Source of the DNA: Lentzea sp.
GTDB taxonomy: Bacteria; Actinomycetota; Actinomycetes; Mycobacteriales; Pseudonocardiaceae
Length of the DNA: 5,328 nt
Assembly (NCBI GenBank): GCA_030146905.1
Contig: JASLAV010000744.1
Location: forward strand, 1 to 5,328
Direction of reading: 5' to 3'
Shown piece by piece: positions 5,053 to 5,328 of the stretch (its first letter is position 1; every line of letters begins with the position of its first letter). The position numbers and the translations under genes are program-made. The notes under the pieces are model-generated. The model did no database searches and had not been told where the DNA came from. It saw nothing but the letters and a program-made list of their open reading frames with translations.

Positions 5053-5328
5053 CTAGTCGTCCACGGAGACGGAGAAGCTTTCGATCGCGTTGCCGGCGCC
5101 CCCGCGCCACAGGTTGAAGCCCGCCTCGACCGCGACCAGGTACCAGTCCAGCGAGATCTGCCCCCGCCCGACGGAGTCCTCGGTGAACGCGCTGATGTCG
5201 AGCCCGCTGACCGCCGTCACCTCACCGACGCGTTCGTAGGTGATGCGCACGCGGTCCGCGTCACGCGCCAGCCACACGTTCCACCTGGCGCCCGAGATCG
5301 GCACCTCACCGGCCAGCAGGGAGCCGCC
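5053..5328 (-). CDS. GH12-like beta-glucanase domain, C-terminal fragment with altered catalytic residue
   Basis: The frame is open from the right edge to TAG at 5055-5053, giving the last 91 residues of a larger protein. A GTG at 5304 is internal, so the gene starts outside the window. The fragment reads as the C-terminal sandwich strands of glycoside hydrolase family 12: a PISGARWNVWL strand (family: I-G-RTW-VW-G), an ISAFTEDSVGRG helix, DWYLVAVEAGFNLWRGGAG, and the closing ESFSVSV strand. The family form of the key segment is about WYLTSVQAGFEPWQGGAG, where the Glu is the acid/base catalyst. Here the residue is Asn (AAC, 5115-5113), so hydrolysis as in classical cellulases or xyloglucanases is doubtful. 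A Glu four residues earlier replaces the usual Gln. No carbohydrate-binding module follows. Signal peptide and nucleophile are out of view. Confidence 0.72.
   Translation of the reverse strand, partial: GGSLLAGEVPISGARWNVWLARDADRVRITYERVGEVTAVSGLDISAFTEDSVGRGQISLDWYLVAVEAGFNLWRGGAGNAIESFSVSVDD

Overview
The window is very GC-rich, and its coding frames end almost every codon in G or C. It carries a Tat-type lipoprotein signal, a FadR-type GntR regulator and a GH12-like secreted-enzyme fragment. This points to a high-GC actinobacterium, probably a Pseudonocardiaceae-like or Streptomyces-like soil genome. That is inferred from composition and gene style, not from a database match. No mobile element, CRISPR array, tRNA or rRNA was seen.

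Layout, left to right. (1) At the left edge is the first 43 codons of a sugar ABC permease on the minus strand. It overlaps the end of a family-1 solute-binding lipoprotein gene (126-1547, minus) by GTGA, so the two form one operon that runs out of the window. (2) A 247-bp gap (1548-1794) holds an 8-bp-arm inverted repeat against the binding protein's Shine-Dalgarno and a perfect 13-bp tandem repeat just past the regulator's stop. (3) A GntR/FadR-FCD regulator (1795-2538, minus) is divergent from an enolase-superfamily dehydratase (2617-3774, plus). The 78-bp spacer holds a FadR-like operator and a plausible promoter. (4) A perfect 11-bp GC hairpin between convergent genes probably terminates both. 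(5) A lone NMT1/SsuA/TauA-type binding lipoprotein (3837-4838, minus) is preceded by a 214-bp spacer that is less GC-rich than the genes. The spacer holds a possible 32-codon leader ORF and RNA pairing around the Shine-Dalgarno. (6) At the right edge is the C-terminal end of a GH12-like beta-glucanase domain (minus).

How the genes may work together. Genes 1-3 look like a small acid-sugar catabolic module: an ABC importer, a regulator that senses a sugar acid, and a dehydratase whose active-site residues match galactonate/gluconate dehydratases. The NMT1-type binding protein is a separate unit, possibly for a sulfonate-like or other small ligand. The GH12-like protein may be extracellular, but it has Asn where the family acid/base Glu is expected.

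Nothing here is clearly a new defence or mobile system. The points most worth a second look are the altered GH12-like active site, the leader/RNA structure before the NMT1-type gene, and the operator candidates linking the regulator to the transporter.
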